Source of the DNA: Xanthomonas campestris pv. badrii
GTDB lineage: Bacteria; Pseudomonadota; Gammaproteobacteria; Xanthomonadales; Xanthomonadaceae
Length of the DNA stretch: 64,000 bases
NCBI RefSeq assembly: GCF_012848175.1
Contig: NZ_CP051651.1
Location: 2,666,001 to 2,730,000 of the forward strand
Reading direction: 5' to 3'
Of this stretch, positions 18,915 through 27,552 are shown in pieces; positions within the stretch are counted from its first letter, which is position 1, and each line of letters begins with the position of its first letter. The position numbers and the translations under genes are program-made. The notes beneath the pieces were generated by a model. The model saw only the letters and a list, made by a program, of their open reading frames with translations, had not been told where the DNA came from and searched no databases.

Positions 18915-19486
18915 CAATGCGCTCCAAAGGCTGTGAGCAACTGCGAGGTATGAAACAACGGCAACCCCATCACGCCGGAATAGCTACCGGACAGATGGCT
19001 GATGAAACGCTCCGCGCGCCCCTGGATCGCATACGCGCCGGCCTTGCCCATCGGCTCGCCACAGGCCGCGTAGGCCGCGATCTGCGCCTCGTCGAGCGTG
19101 TCGAACGTCACCTCCGACACCACCACCGCCTGCGCCGGGGCGCGCCGTGCGCAGACTAGGACCACCGCCGTGAGTACCTGGTGGGTACGCCCGGACAACG
19201 CGCGCAGCATGGCGATCGCATCGTCCACATCGGCCGGCTTGCCGAACACCCGCTCGCCCAGTACCACCTCGGTATCGGAGCCCAGCACGATCGCATCGGG
19301 GTCGCCGGCCTGCACCTGCGCCAGACCGGCACGCGCCTTGTCCAGCGCCACGCGCTGCACATAGTGCTCGGGCGATTCGCCCGGCGCGCGCAGCTCGGGC
19401 ACGTCCAGTTCCAGGGTCTGGAACGGCACGTCCAGACGTTGCAGCAGTTCTTGTCGACGAGGCGAACGGGAGGCGAGATAGAGCAT
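18914..19486 (-). CDS. maf: Maf-type nucleotide pyrophosphatase (dTTP/UTP-type, YhdE-like)
   Basis: 190 residues. Maf proteins hydrolyse non-canonical or canonical NTPs and act as house-cleaning enzymes. Typical features are the N-terminal [33 protein letters not shown] with the catalytic Asp, and [20 protein letters not shown]. The GEPxxKAGAYxIQG pattern favours the YhdE (dTTP/UTP) subgroup. The stop codon overlaps the rng start, giving a maf-rng operon. There is a short spacer to the divergent SIMPL gene. Confidence 0.92.
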   Translation of the reverse strand: MLYLASRSPRRQELLQRLDVPFQTLELDVPELRAPGESPEHYVQRVALDKARAGLAQVQAGDPDAIVLGSDTEVVLGERVFGKPADVDDAIAMLRALSGRTHQVLTAVVLVCARRAPAQAVVVSEVTFDTLDEAQIAAYAACGEPMGKAGAYAIQGRAERFISHLSGSYSGVMGLPLFHTSQLLTAFGAH

Positions 19487-19615
19487 CCGCCCAGCATACC
19501 TGTTGCCCGTACTCGCCCGCTTGCTTCACGCAGGCGTGTCGCCACTGTGCCGCGCGCGACTCACAACATGTTCATCGACCTCCCAACACGCTCGCTGCAC
19601 AGACAAGGAGATCCC

Positions 19616-20350
19616 ATGCGTACCACCCTCAAGCCATTGCTGCTGGCCCTGTCCCTCGCTGCCGGAACCGCCATGACCGCCCACGCCCAATCCGCGCCGA
19701 GCTACGCCCTTTCCACTGACGGCACCCTGCTCAACATCTCGGCCGAGGCCGAGGCCAAGCGCGTACCGGACATCGCCACGTTGTCGGCCGGCGTGGTCAC
19801 CCAGGCCACCGACGGCAACGCCGCGATGCGCCAGAACGCCGAGCAGATGAGCAAGGTCATGAGCGCGGTGAAGGCCGCCGGCATCGCCGACAAGGACGTG
19901 CAGACCAGCGGTATCAATCTCAGCCCGCAGTACACCTACAAGGAAAACGAGGCACCGAAGATCAACGGCTACCAGGCCAGCAACACGGTGAGCCTGAAGG
20001 TGCGCGACATCGCCAGGCTGGGCAAGGTGCTCGACGCCCTGGTCGCCAATGGCGCCAACGACATCAACGGCCCCAGTTTCTCGATCGACCAGCCCGAACC
20101 GGTCTACGACGAGGCACGCGTGGCCGCGCTGAAAAAGGCCCAGACCCGCGCCGACACCTACGCCAAGTCGCTGGGCCTGAAGGTGCGCCGCATCGTCAGC
20201 ATCTCCGAAGGACGCAGTGGCGGCGGTGTGCGCCCGATGATGATGGCCGCCTCGATGCGCTCGGCCAAGGCCGAGATGGACACACCGGTGTCTCCGGGCG
20301 AAAGCACCCTGTCGATCAACCTGGATGTGACGTTCGAGCTGGGGCAGTAG
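19616..20350 (+). CDS. Periplasmic SIMPL domain (DUF541) protein
   Basis: 244 residues with a Sec signal peptide ending AHAQS near residue 24. The mature part is a SIMPL/DUF541 domain: LLNISAEAEAKRVPDIATLS, VQTSGINLSPQYTY, NGYQASNTVSLKVRD and a final LSINLDVTFELGQ. The E. coli relative YggE reduces oxidative stress; the family role is otherwise unclear. AAGGAG lies 5 bases before the ATG. The domain fills the whole mature protein, so no further activity is expected. It is divergent from maf. Confidence 0.88.
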   Translation: MRTTLKPLLLALSLAAGTAMTAHAQSAPSYALSTDGTLLNISAEAEAKRVPDIATLSAGVVTQATDGNAAMRQNAEQMSKVMSAVKAAGIADKDVQTSGINLSPQYTYKENEAPKINGYQASNTVSLKVRDIARLGKVLDALVANGANDINGPSFSIDQPEPVYDEARVAALKKAQTRADTYAKSLGLKVRRIVSISEGRSGGGVRPMMMAASMRSAKAEMDTPVSPGESTLSINLDVTFELGQ

Positions 20351-21060
20351 CATCGCCAGAGCGTTCGGTGACCTGCGCACTCGCTCACGCCGCCCTCCGC
20401 CGTACCAACACCCGCTCAGGCATCCACCGCTCCAGGAAGCTGCCTTGTGCACGGCCGGGCATGAATCGACAGACACCGATCTGCCAGGCAGCGGCCAAAG
20501 CATGCAACCACTGCATGGCCTGCCATCCTGATGGCAATACTGACATGCACTTCTGATCGATAGAGACCGCTCGCCATCAGTCCCGCGCCCACCGTCCCGC
20601 GAGCATGCGCTCGGATCCGCTCTCCACCCAGCGGCAGACGTCCACGGCGGGGCTGACAAATGAATCCCGCCGCCCCGATTGCCACAGCCGGTCACGTTCC
20701 CTGCCGACGGAAGCGTCTGCCGCCAGTGCCGGTCAAGGCGTACTCCCTGCCGGGGAGGCGGGCCGGCGAGGGCCTGGGTGGCTCGCTTCCTACGAAACCC
20801 GGCAGACAGCGCTGAGTGCGGTGGACAAAACCACCTGCACACAAGCTGCAAACGCCTTCATTTCAAAGAAGATCAAAGGACTTGACGTCTTTTTAGCCTT
20901 CTTGAGGTCTTCGGCATGCGGCGAGCAGGTACGCCCGCCTCTGCCTCGTTAATTTTTCGTGACAGATGAACCAGGATTAAGTAGATTCGTGCAACGACTC
21001 TCGAATTGACCTTCGAGGGTTGACTTCGCGGTATTTCCCAAATCTGTCAGGAGAGAGGCA
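20351..21060 (+). other. Long intergenic region upstream of the TonB receptor
   Basis: About 710 bp in which I find no gene with convincing codon use, homology or ribosome-binding site. There is a small hairpin GGTGG-ACAAAA-CCACC at 20820-20835. From about 20870 to 21050 the sequence becomes more AT-rich (runs such as CTTTTTAG and TTAATTTTTCG), consistent with the promoter and leader of the receptor gene. TTGACG at about 20882 and TTGACC at about 21005 are possible -35 elements, without clear -10 partners. A good AGGAGAG precedes the receptor GTG. Confidence 0.5.
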
Positions 21061-24000
21061 GTGCGCACCAAGAGCCGTTCACGACGTGTCATTCAGAAAT
21101 CCGCCTTGAGCCTGGCGCTCGGGCTCTGCGTATCCACGGCTGCACTTGCGCAGTCGAATACCGCCGGCTCCATCTTCGGCCAAGCCGAGCCAGGCGCATC
21201 GATCCAGATCCAGAATCTGGACACCGGCTTCACCCGCACCATCAGCGCGAGTAAAGACGGCAACTATCGATTCTCTGCACTGCCCACCGGCACTTACACG
21301 GTGATCAGTGAAGGCAGCGGAGGCGACCGTGTCGTCCGTGACGGCATTACCGTCAACGTCGGTACCGGCACATCAGTCAATTTCGTCGCCAGTAACGCGT
21401 CAACATTGGACACCATCCAGGTGCGCGCGGGCTCGATCAATCCAATCGATGTGTCCTCTGTCGAGTCGACCACGATCCTGACGAGCGAACAGATCGCCAA
21501 GCTCCCGGTGCCTCGTGATATCACCAGCGTGGCCTTACTTGCACCCGGCACCGTGAAAGGCGACTCGGCATTCGGCAACCTGGCCTCGTTCGGCGGCGCG
21601 TCGGTGGCCGAGAACGCCTATTACGTCAACGGCTTCAATGTGACCAACTCGTTCAAGGGATTGAACTTCGCCAACATCCCGTTCGAAGCAATTGGCGAAT
21701 TCCAGCTCAAGACCGGTGGCTACGGCGCTGAATTCGGGCGTTCGACCGGCGGCGTACTCAACATCATTACCAAACGCGGCACCAACGAATTCCACGCCGG
21801 CGGCAACGTATTCTGGGAGCCACGCTCGTTGCGCGAAGCCAAGCCGGATCTGGTTTACCCGGACGGCCGCAGGGTCGAGGACAACTCCAAAGATCTCGGA
21901 TGGGAAGCGATCGGCTCGGTCTGGGCGAGTGGTGCACTGATCAAGGACAAGCTGTTCGCCTATGCACTACTGCAGTACGGCGAGGAAAAGGACGATCAGT
22001 ACCCGGAAAGCCTGGACGGCATCACCGGGGACCGAAATTATCAGGACAAGACCACCAAGCCCATGTGGCTGGTCAAACTGGATTGGAACATCAACGACAG
22101 CAACTTGCTGGCATTGACAGCCTTCTCGGATCGCCGCGACACCGACTCCAATTACTATCTGACCGACTTCGGCACCGACGCCTCGCCGTCGGTCACCCCC
22201 AGGCGTGGCGCCTTTGCGGGTATCGACAAAACCGAACAAGGCGGCAGCTTCTACTCGCTGAACTACAAGGGTTACCTCACCGACACGTTCACCCTGTCGG
22301 CCCTGGCTGGTCATGGCGAATTCAAGCGAATCAATTACGGCACTTCTGCAGCTGGCTTACAGCAGCGTTATACCGGTAATGTCGGCGGCCCCGTTTCCGG
22401 CTGCCCATGGATCGTCGATGCGCGCCCCTCCGTCGTTTCGGGGCAGAACTCTCAGATCAACGGGTGCTGGTTTGTGAGCACGCTGGGACGCGTCGATGCC
22501 AAAGATACCCGCGATCAGTACCGTATCGACGCGGAGTGGCAACTGGGCGACCACCTGATACGCGGTGGTGTGGACATTGATAACTTCGAGACCATCGATG
22601 GAACCAGCTACTCCGGAGGCGAGCAGTGGCGCTACGGGCGCTATACACCTTTCGGCGGCACCGCAGCAGACCGTACCGAAGACATTGTCCGCCGACGCGT
22701 GTTCCAGAGCGGCGCAACCGTCGAAGTTAAACAGCGTGCGTTCTATATCGAAGATACCTGGTCGATCACCGATAACTTCAACGCCTACCTGGGTCTGCGT
22801 TGGGATAGCTTCGATAACCGCAATGGCGAAGGCGACAGTTTCGTCAAGATCGACAATCAATTCGCGCCGCGCATTGGCTTCTCGTGGGACGTCAACGGCG
22901 ACTCTTCGCTGAAGATTTTTGGTAACGCGGGTCGTTATGCACTTCCGCTGACAGCAAACGTCGCCATCCGAGGCGCCAGCGCATCGCTCTTCAGCGAAGA
23001 GCACTATCGCTACACCGGCGTTGACCCGGTCACCGGCGCACCAACAGGCATTACGCGAATCCCCAACGTCACCAGTGGCGAGGACACACGCTATCTCAAC
23101 AACGAGTTCGGTGTCGGCAAGGATGCACGCACCATCGCTTCCACCAATCTGGAACCGATGTATCAGGATGAGTACATCCTAGGCTTCGAAACCCAGCTTA
23201 CAGAAGGCTTCTCCGGCGGAATGCGTGCAATTTGGCGCGACCTCAAGACCGCTATCGACGATACCTGTGACTATCGGCCGATCTTTCAATGGGCGGAGGA
23301 GAACGGCTACCAGGTCAACGATGCCAATCCCGGCTTCCCCTATTGCCGCCTTTACAACCCTGGCAAAGACAGCATTTTCGTAATGGATGTCGACGGAGAC
23401 GGAACATTCGAAACCATTCCGGTCGCCGCCAACGTGCTGGGGCCACGTGCGCAACGCACCTACAAGGCGATTGAACTATTCGCCGAAGGCCAGTTGTCGG
23501 ACAAGTTCTTCCTACAGGGCTCCTACACCTGGTCCAAGAACAAGGGAAACACCGAGGGCGGTGTCAAATCCGACATCGGTCAATCCGACACCGGCACCAC
23601 CCAGGACTTCGACTATCCGGAGTTGGCAGAAGGCGCCAAGGGCTATTTGCCCAATGACCGCCGTCATACGCTCAAGCTATTTGGCAATTACGAGTTCAAC
23701 GACGAATGGAGTGTGGGCGCGAATCTGCTTGTGCAATCGGGCCGACCGGTCAACTGCTTCGGTTACTACATCGACCCTGCAGCCAGCGGCTACCAGAACA
23801 GCTACTTCTTCTGCGATAAGGGGGATGGCCGGGGCAGCCAGCCGTCGCCGCGCGGCAGTGCGGGTCGCACACCGTGGACGCGCACTCTGGACCTCAACGT
23901 TGCCTATCGGCCGGCGTTTGCTGACGGCAAACTTGTGGTGAAGGTCGATATCTTCAACGTCACCAATGAAGACAAGCCTCTGTCGGTCTATGAATACGGC

Positions 24001-24132
24001 GAGGATGCGTCGGGCAACCCACAACAAGGCGGAACAGATGCCCAAGGTAATGCATACGCCAACATCTATGGCTACCCCACGAGCTGGCAGACGCCCCGCT
24101 CGGTACGATTCATGATGCAATACAGCTTCTGA
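21061..24132 (+). CDS. Oar-like TonB-dependent outer-membrane receptor
   Basis: 1023 residues, GTG start preceded by AGGAGAG. Signal peptide about 1-30 (ALSLALGLCVSTAALAQS). Next comes a carboxypeptidase-regulatory-like beta domain (about 33-108, SIFGQAEPGASIQIQNLDTG, FSALPTGTYTV), a TonB-box-like STLDTIQVRA near 111-120, a plug (LTSEQIAKLPVPRDITSVAL, GYGAEFGRSTGGVLNIITKRG) and a large beta-barrel ending in aromatic FMMQYSF. This architecture is that of Oar-type receptors, which import or help export large ligands using TonB energy. The ligand is unknown. A strong terminator follows, then a TPR-sulfotransferase and a TonB protein on the same strand. Confidence 0.92.
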   Translation: MRTKSRSRRVIQKSALSLALGLCVSTAALAQSNTAGSIFGQAEPGASIQIQNLDTGFTRTISASKDGNYRFSALPTGTYTVISEGSGGDRVVRDGITVNVGTGTSVNFVASNASTLDTIQVRAGSINPIDVSSVESTTILTSEQIAKLPVPRDITSVALLAPGTVKGDSAFGNLASFGGASVAENAYYVNGFNVTNSFKGLNFANIPFEAIGEFQLKTGGYGAEFGRSTGGVLNIITKRGTNEFHAGGNVFWEPRSLREAKPDLVYPDGRRVEDNSKDLGWEAIGSVWASGALIKDKLFAYALLQYGEEKDDQYPESLDGITGDRNYQDKTTKPMWLVKLDWNINDSNLLALTAFSDRRDTDSNYYLTDFGTDASPSVTPRRGAFAGIDKTEQGGSFYSLNYKGYLTDTFTLSALAGHGEFKRINYGTSAAGLQQRYTGNVGGPVSGCPWIVDARPSVVSGQNSQINGCWFVSTLGRVDAKDTRDQYRIDAEWQLGDHLIRGGVDIDNFETIDGTSYSGGEQWRYGRYTPFGGTAADRTEDIVRRRVFQSGATVEVKQRAFYIEDTWSITDNFNAYLGLRWDSFDNRNGEGDSFVKIDNQFAPRIGFSWDVNGDSSLKIFGNAGRYALPLTANVAIRGASASLFSEEHYRYTGVDPVTGAPTGITRIPNVTSGEDTRYLNNEFGVGKDARTIASTNLEPMYQDEYILGFETQLTEGFSGGMRAIWRDLKTAIDDTCDYRPIFQWAEENGYQVNDANPGFPYCRLYNPGKDSIFVMDVDGDGTFETIPVAANVLGPRAQRTYKAIELFAEGQLSDKFFLQGSYTWSKNKGNTEGGVKSDIGQSDTGTTQDFDYPELAEGAKGYLPNDRRHTLKLFGNYEFNDEWSVGANLLVQSGRPVNCFGYYIDPAASGYQNSYFFCDKGDGRGSQPSPRGSAGRTPWTRTLDLNVAYRPAFADGKLVVKVDIFNVTNEDKPLSVYEYGEDASGNPQQGGTDAQGNAYANIYGYPTSWQTPRSVRFMMQYSF

Positions 24133-24146
24133 TTCGATTGCAGTTC

Positions 24147-24180
24147 AAAGCGGCCACCCATCGGGTGGCCGCTTTCTTTT
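24147..24180 (+). terminator. Rho-independent terminator after the TonB receptor
   Basis: 13-bp perfect stem AAAGCGGCCACCC / GGGTGGCCGCTTT with an ATC loop, followed by CTTTT. It starts 14 bases after the receptor stop. Confidence 0.88.
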
Positions 24181-24256
24181 GCGACGACGGGCGAACTTGT
24201 GCTGCGCCGGCGCTATTCGACTGGCACACTGTCAATACTTCATCCGCATCACGCAC

Positions 24257-25822
24257 ATGAGCACCTCCGCGACACCCAGCTATACAGAACTGCTACTGCG
24301 TGCCGACACTACTGCGGCAGCGAAGGATTACACCAAAGCGACCGCACTCTATCTTGAAGCGCAGCGACGCGCGCCGGAAGATGCGCAGCCGCGACTGCAA
24401 CTTTCTTATGTCTACTCACTGCGCGGAGAATACCGACTTGCGCGCCAGCAAGCGCTGGAAGCGCGACACAGCACGCGATTGACCACCGATCAGCTTCGCG
24501 AACTCATTGCGCGCCTGCGCACGTTCAACGAGATCCCGGCGATGCTGGCATGTATTGATCGACTCAAACCACTTTCGCGCATCCCGATCCCGCTACTGAT
24601 CAGCATCGCCGCCCACCTGACCTACGTCAATCTGCCAGAACGCGCACTCACCTATCTGGACGAGGCGAAACGGGCCGATCCGAATTACCCAGTGACCTTG
24701 TTCGCGCGAGGACAGATCCTGACGTATCTAGGACGCTTTAGCGAAGCGCAGGACGACCTGAGTGCCGGTCTACGCCGCGCGCCGGAGATCGCGCAAGGCT
24801 ATTGGCTGCAGTCGCAGCTCCGCACGCAGAGCCAGTCGAGCAATCACATCGACCAGATTCGCAAACAGCTGCACAAGCCGAATCGAACCGATAGAGATAT
24901 TGCATTACTTGCGTTCGCCCTGCACAAAGAACTCGACGACATAGGCGATCACCCTAACGCTTGGAAGGCGTTGATGATGGGGTGCCGTTCAAAGCGCTCA
25001 ACCTTGCAGTATTCAACCCGACAGAGCGCAGCGCTATTTGCGGAGCTGAGTAAATATCGCCCGCAGCCCCCAAATCGACAAACGGTTACGCCGCCGCAGA
25101 CGGTGCCGATTTTCATCGTCGGCATGCACCGTTCAGGCACGACACTGCTTGAACAATTAATCTGCGCATCACCTCTGGTACACGCTGCGGGGGAACTCTA
25201 TGATTTCACCACCGCGATGCGTCAGGTCACCAACCATCATTGCAAAGGTGTGATCGACCTCGAGATCGCACTACGCGCGCAGAGCAGCGACATCGGCACT
25301 GCAGGCACGCATTATTCCAGCAGCGTCCAGTGGCGCCTGGAAGGGCAACGCCACTTCACTGACAAGTTGCCATCCAACTTCCTCAATGCGGGCTACATCG
25401 CGCAGACCTTGCCGCATGCAAAGATCCTGCACATGGTGCGCGACCCAGCGGAAACCTGTTTTTCGAATTTACGCGAATTGTTCTCTGAAGCGAATCCGTA
25501 CAGCTATGACATGGATGAATTAGCCGATTTTCATGATCTATACCGCCAACTGATGGACCATTGGCACCTACAGTTTCCAGGCCGCATTCTGGATGTCAGC
25601 TATTCACGCCTGACGTCCGACACTAGAGCCGTCATGCAGGAAGTTGCGACGTTTTGCGACCTTCCGTTCGACGAAGGCATGCTCCGAACCGATGCAAGCA
25701 AGCGCCCTGTCGTCACTGCAAGCGCGGTCCAGGTACGCGGAAACGTACGTGCTGCATTGGTTCCAAAATGGCAGGCCTATCGCAACGAACTGAAGCCCCT
25801 CTTAGATCGGCTTACGTCATGA
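24257..25822 (+). CDS. TPR-containing sulfotransferase
   Basis: 521 residues. The N-terminal half (about 10-250) is helical with TPR-like repeats (AKDYTKATALYLEAQRRAPE, AQPRLQLSYVYSLRGEYRLA, PERALTYLDEAKRADP, GRFSEAQDDLSAGLRRAPE). The C-terminal half is a Sulfotransfer_3-type domain: P284-IFIVGMHRSGTTLLEQLI is the 5'-phosphosulfate loop and HMVRDPAETCFS from residue 392 is the 3'-phosphate site of PAPS. Family members transfer sulfate to tyrosine, sugars or small molecules; the acceptor here is unknown. No signal peptide is seen, so it is probably cytoplasmic. Codon use is less GC-biased than in neighbouring core genes, suggesting an accessory origin. Confidence 0.85.
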   Translation: MSTSATPSYTELLLRADTTAAAKDYTKATALYLEAQRRAPEDAQPRLQLSYVYSLRGEYRLARQQALEARHSTRLTTDQLRELIARLRTFNEIPAMLACIDRLKPLSRIPIPLLISIAAHLTYVNLPERALTYLDEAKRADPNYPVTLFARGQILTYLGRFSEAQDDLSAGLRRAPEIAQGYWLQSQLRTQSQSSNHIDQIRKQLHKPNRTDRDIALLAFALHKELDDIGDHPNAWKALMMGCRSKRSTLQYSTRQSAALFAELSKYRPQPPNRQTVTPPQTVPIFIVGMHRSGTTLLEQLICASPLVHAAGELYDFTTAMRQVTNHHCKGVIDLEIALRAQSSDIGTAGTHYSSSVQWRLEGQRHFTDKLPSNFLNAGYIAQTLPHAKILHMVRDPAETCFSNLRELFSEANPYSYDMDELADFHDLYRQLMDHWHLQFPGRILDVSYSRLTSDTRAVMQEVATFCDLPFDEGMLRTDASKRPVVTASAVQVRGNVRAALVPKWQAYRNELKPLLDRLTS

Positions 25823-26163
25823 GAGCTCAGACGATGCGCAATGCGCTTTTCGCTACCTTGTCGATCCAGGCTGTCTGCATCGTCGGCATTTCTGAGAGGC
25901 GCCCTGGATAAACTCCGGTTCGGGATATTGGCTCGGTAGCGTTGGGTGCCGATGCACTCAACCAATAGCTCACATGCATCAACCGATGTAGTGAGCGTTG
26001 TTGGAGAAGGTCGCCAAACAGTTGTGCTGCTCCTCTCCGCCACCACCGCCTGCCGGCGAGGCTTGCGTTCATGCAAAGGTCGCGGTAAACCTACGCTACC
26101 GGATGGTGTAGTGCGTCCGGGCCGCGCTGGTCCCTTTCCGCAGTTCCGTTCTGGAGGTGGATG
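25823..26163 (+). other. Intergenic region between sulfotransferase and TonB gene
   Basis: About 340 bp with no convincing gene. A possible 30-codon reading frame, 25819-25911, begins with an ATG overlapping the sulfotransferase stop (ATGA) and encodes a short hydrophobic stretch (NALFATLSIQAVCIVGI); its reality is uncertain. The rest shows no recognisable element except the GGAGG at 26153-26157 that serves the next gene. Confidence 0.4.
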
Positions 26164-26835
26164 ATGGTTCGCACACACTCGCAGGTTTCCCTGCGTCCCA
26201 CAGGCATCGATGCCTCGCGCGTTCTGGCGATGAGTACCGCGGTGGCCTTGCATTTGCTGGCCGGCGGTTTGTTGTTGATTCCGCTGTCGTATCGGGCGGT
26301 TCCGCAGCCTGCGCCGGAACCGCGCTGGGTCATGCCGATCACTATCGAGACCCCGCCGGAGCCACCAAAGGTGATTCCGGTCGAGGTGAAGTTCACTCCG
26401 AAGACGCATGTCCCGTCCACGCCGGTGACTGTGCAGGTGAAAACCCCTGTGATCAGTGAAGCGCCGGCGGTGGACACCGCATCGGTGGCACTGCCTGCCG
26501 CAGCCGACCCGGTGGGCGAGACTGCACCGGTGGCAACGACACCCAGCAGCGGACCGGTCGAGGCAGGCCAGTTGCAGTATCTGAGTTCCCCAGCGCCGAG
26601 CTATCCCGTGGCTGCACTGCGCGCAGGACAGCAAGGCACCGTGATGCTGCGCGTGTTGGTCGGGACCGATGGGCGCCCGGCCGAAGTGAGCGTGCAGACC
26701 AGCAGCGGTCATCGCGCGCTCGATCTGGCCGCGCGTAGCCAGGTGCTGCGCAGCTGGCGCTTCCAGCCGGCGATGCAGAATGGCCAGGCGGTGCAGGCTT
26801 ACGGCCTGGTGCCGGTCAGCTTTTCGCTGAACTGA
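26164..26835 (+). CDS. Energy transducer TonB family protein
   Basis: 223 residues. A single N-terminal membrane segment (VLAMSTAVALHLLAGGLLLI) is followed by a Pro/Val-rich periplasmic spacer (PAPEPRWV, ETPPEPPKVIPVEVKFTPK) and a C-terminal TonB domain (about 145-223) with APSYPVAALRAGQQGTVMLRV and SSGHRALDLAA, ending VPVSFSLN. TonB couples the proton-motive force from ExbB/ExbD to outer-membrane receptors; exbBD are not nearby. Of two adjacent ATGs (26161, 26164) the second has better spacing (6) from GGAGG. Its position after the Oar receptor and sulfotransferase suggests a dedicated TonB. Confidence 0.88.
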   Translation: MVRTHSQVSLRPTGIDASRVLAMSTAVALHLLAGGLLLIPLSYRAVPQPAPEPRWVMPITIETPPEPPKVIPVEVKFTPKTHVPSTPVTVQVKTPVISEAPAVDTASVALPAAADPVGETAPVATTPSSGPVEAGQLQYLSSPAPSYPVAALRAGQQGTVMLRVLVGTDGRPAEVSVQTSSGHRALDLAARSQVLRSWRFQPAMQNGQAVQAYGLVPVSFSLN

Positions 26836-26860
26836 CCGCTTCGACGATAGACGTGCAACG

Positions 26861-26893
26861 GATCGCGGCGGCCCCGACAAGGCAGCCGCGATC
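26861..26893. terminator. Hairpin between convergent tonB-like and rlmH genes
   Basis: Perfect 9-bp arms GATCGCGGC / GCCGCGATC separated by 15 bases, 25 bp after the TonB stop. No T-tract follows, so rho-independent termination is only a possibility. Confidence 0.4.
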
Positions 26894-26961
26894 TAGCTGC
26901 GAATCCTCCAAGCCAGCGGCGATGGACGTCGCACGTGTCGACCGCAGGCCGCCATGCCGCC

Positions 26962-27432
26962 TCAGGCGCGATGGTAAGGGTGATTGGCCAACATGGCCGC
27001 CGCGCGGTACAGCTGCTCGGCCACGATCAGGCGCACCAGCATGTGCGGCAGGGTCAACGGGCCGATCGACCAGCTTTCGCTGGCGCTTTTCAGTACGTCC
27101 GCGGCATGACCCTCCGGGCCGCCGATCAGGAATGCCAGGTCGCGCCCTTGGCTGCGCCAGTGCTCCATGCGCTGGGCCAGCTGCTCTGAACTGAGCGGGC
27201 GGCCCGGTACGTCCAGCGCCACCACATGCGCGTTCTTCGGCAACGCCGCCAGCACGCGGCGGCCCTCGTCGTCGATGGCACGCTGCGCGTCGCGTCCCTT
27301 GCCGCGCAGGCCGGGTTCGATCTCGACCAGCTCCAGCGGCATCCAGTGCGAGAGACGTTTCTGATATTCGGCAAACCCCTGCGCCACCCACGACGGAGCG
27401 CGTTCGCCAGTGGCGATCAATCGGCATTTCAT
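26962..27432 (-). CDS. rlmH: 23S rRNA (pseudouridine1915-N3)-methyltransferase
   Basis: 156 residues, standard length. RlmH is a SPOUT-class enzyme that methylates pseudouridine 1915 in helix 69 of 23S rRNA on assembled 70S ribosomes. Seen are MKCRLIATGERAPSWV at the start, the SAM-knot region LAFLIGGPEGH, and the C-terminal LPHMLVRLIVAEQLYRAAAM with YHRA at the end. In many bacteria rlmH directly follows rsfS; here they are on the same strand but separated by the J-domain gene and an oppositely oriented phoX-type gene. Confidence 0.95.
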   Translation of the reverse strand: MKCRLIATGERAPSWVAQGFAEYQKRLSHWMPLELVEIEPGLRGKGRDAQRAIDDEGRRVLAALPKNAHVVALDVPGRPLSSEQLAQRMEHWRSQGRDLAFLIGGPEGHAADVLKSASESWSIGPLTLPHMLVRLIVAEQLYRAAAMLANHPYHRA

Positions 27433-27486
27433 CGCTACATGATATCCGCGTCACAGCCCGGGCATCCCGCGACGGTTTGTCGTCGC

Positions 27487-27520
27487 GTGTCATGGTGTGG
27501 TTATAGCCGGCAATTAGTGT
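27487..27520 (+). promoter_or_regulatory. Possible Pho-box-like promoter of the PhoX gene
   Basis: GTGTCAT (27487-27493), 4-base spacer, TGGTTAT (27498-27504), 10 bases, then TAGTGT as a poor -10. This follows the 7-4-7-10 layout of PhoB-dependent promoters, but the second half-site is weak. An alternative sigma-70 reading is TTGTCG at 27477 and TTATAG at 27501 with an 18-bp spacer. Confidence 0.25.
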
Positions 27521-27552
27521 CGCTCGACCACCCAGCCCGCAGGAGTCGTTCG

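Noticed and set aside
20605..20952. Small plus-strand open frame upstream of the TonB receptor
   Set aside because: No ribosome-binding site, Arg/Ser-rich composition, no recognised domain, and it overlaps equally good frames on the other strand.
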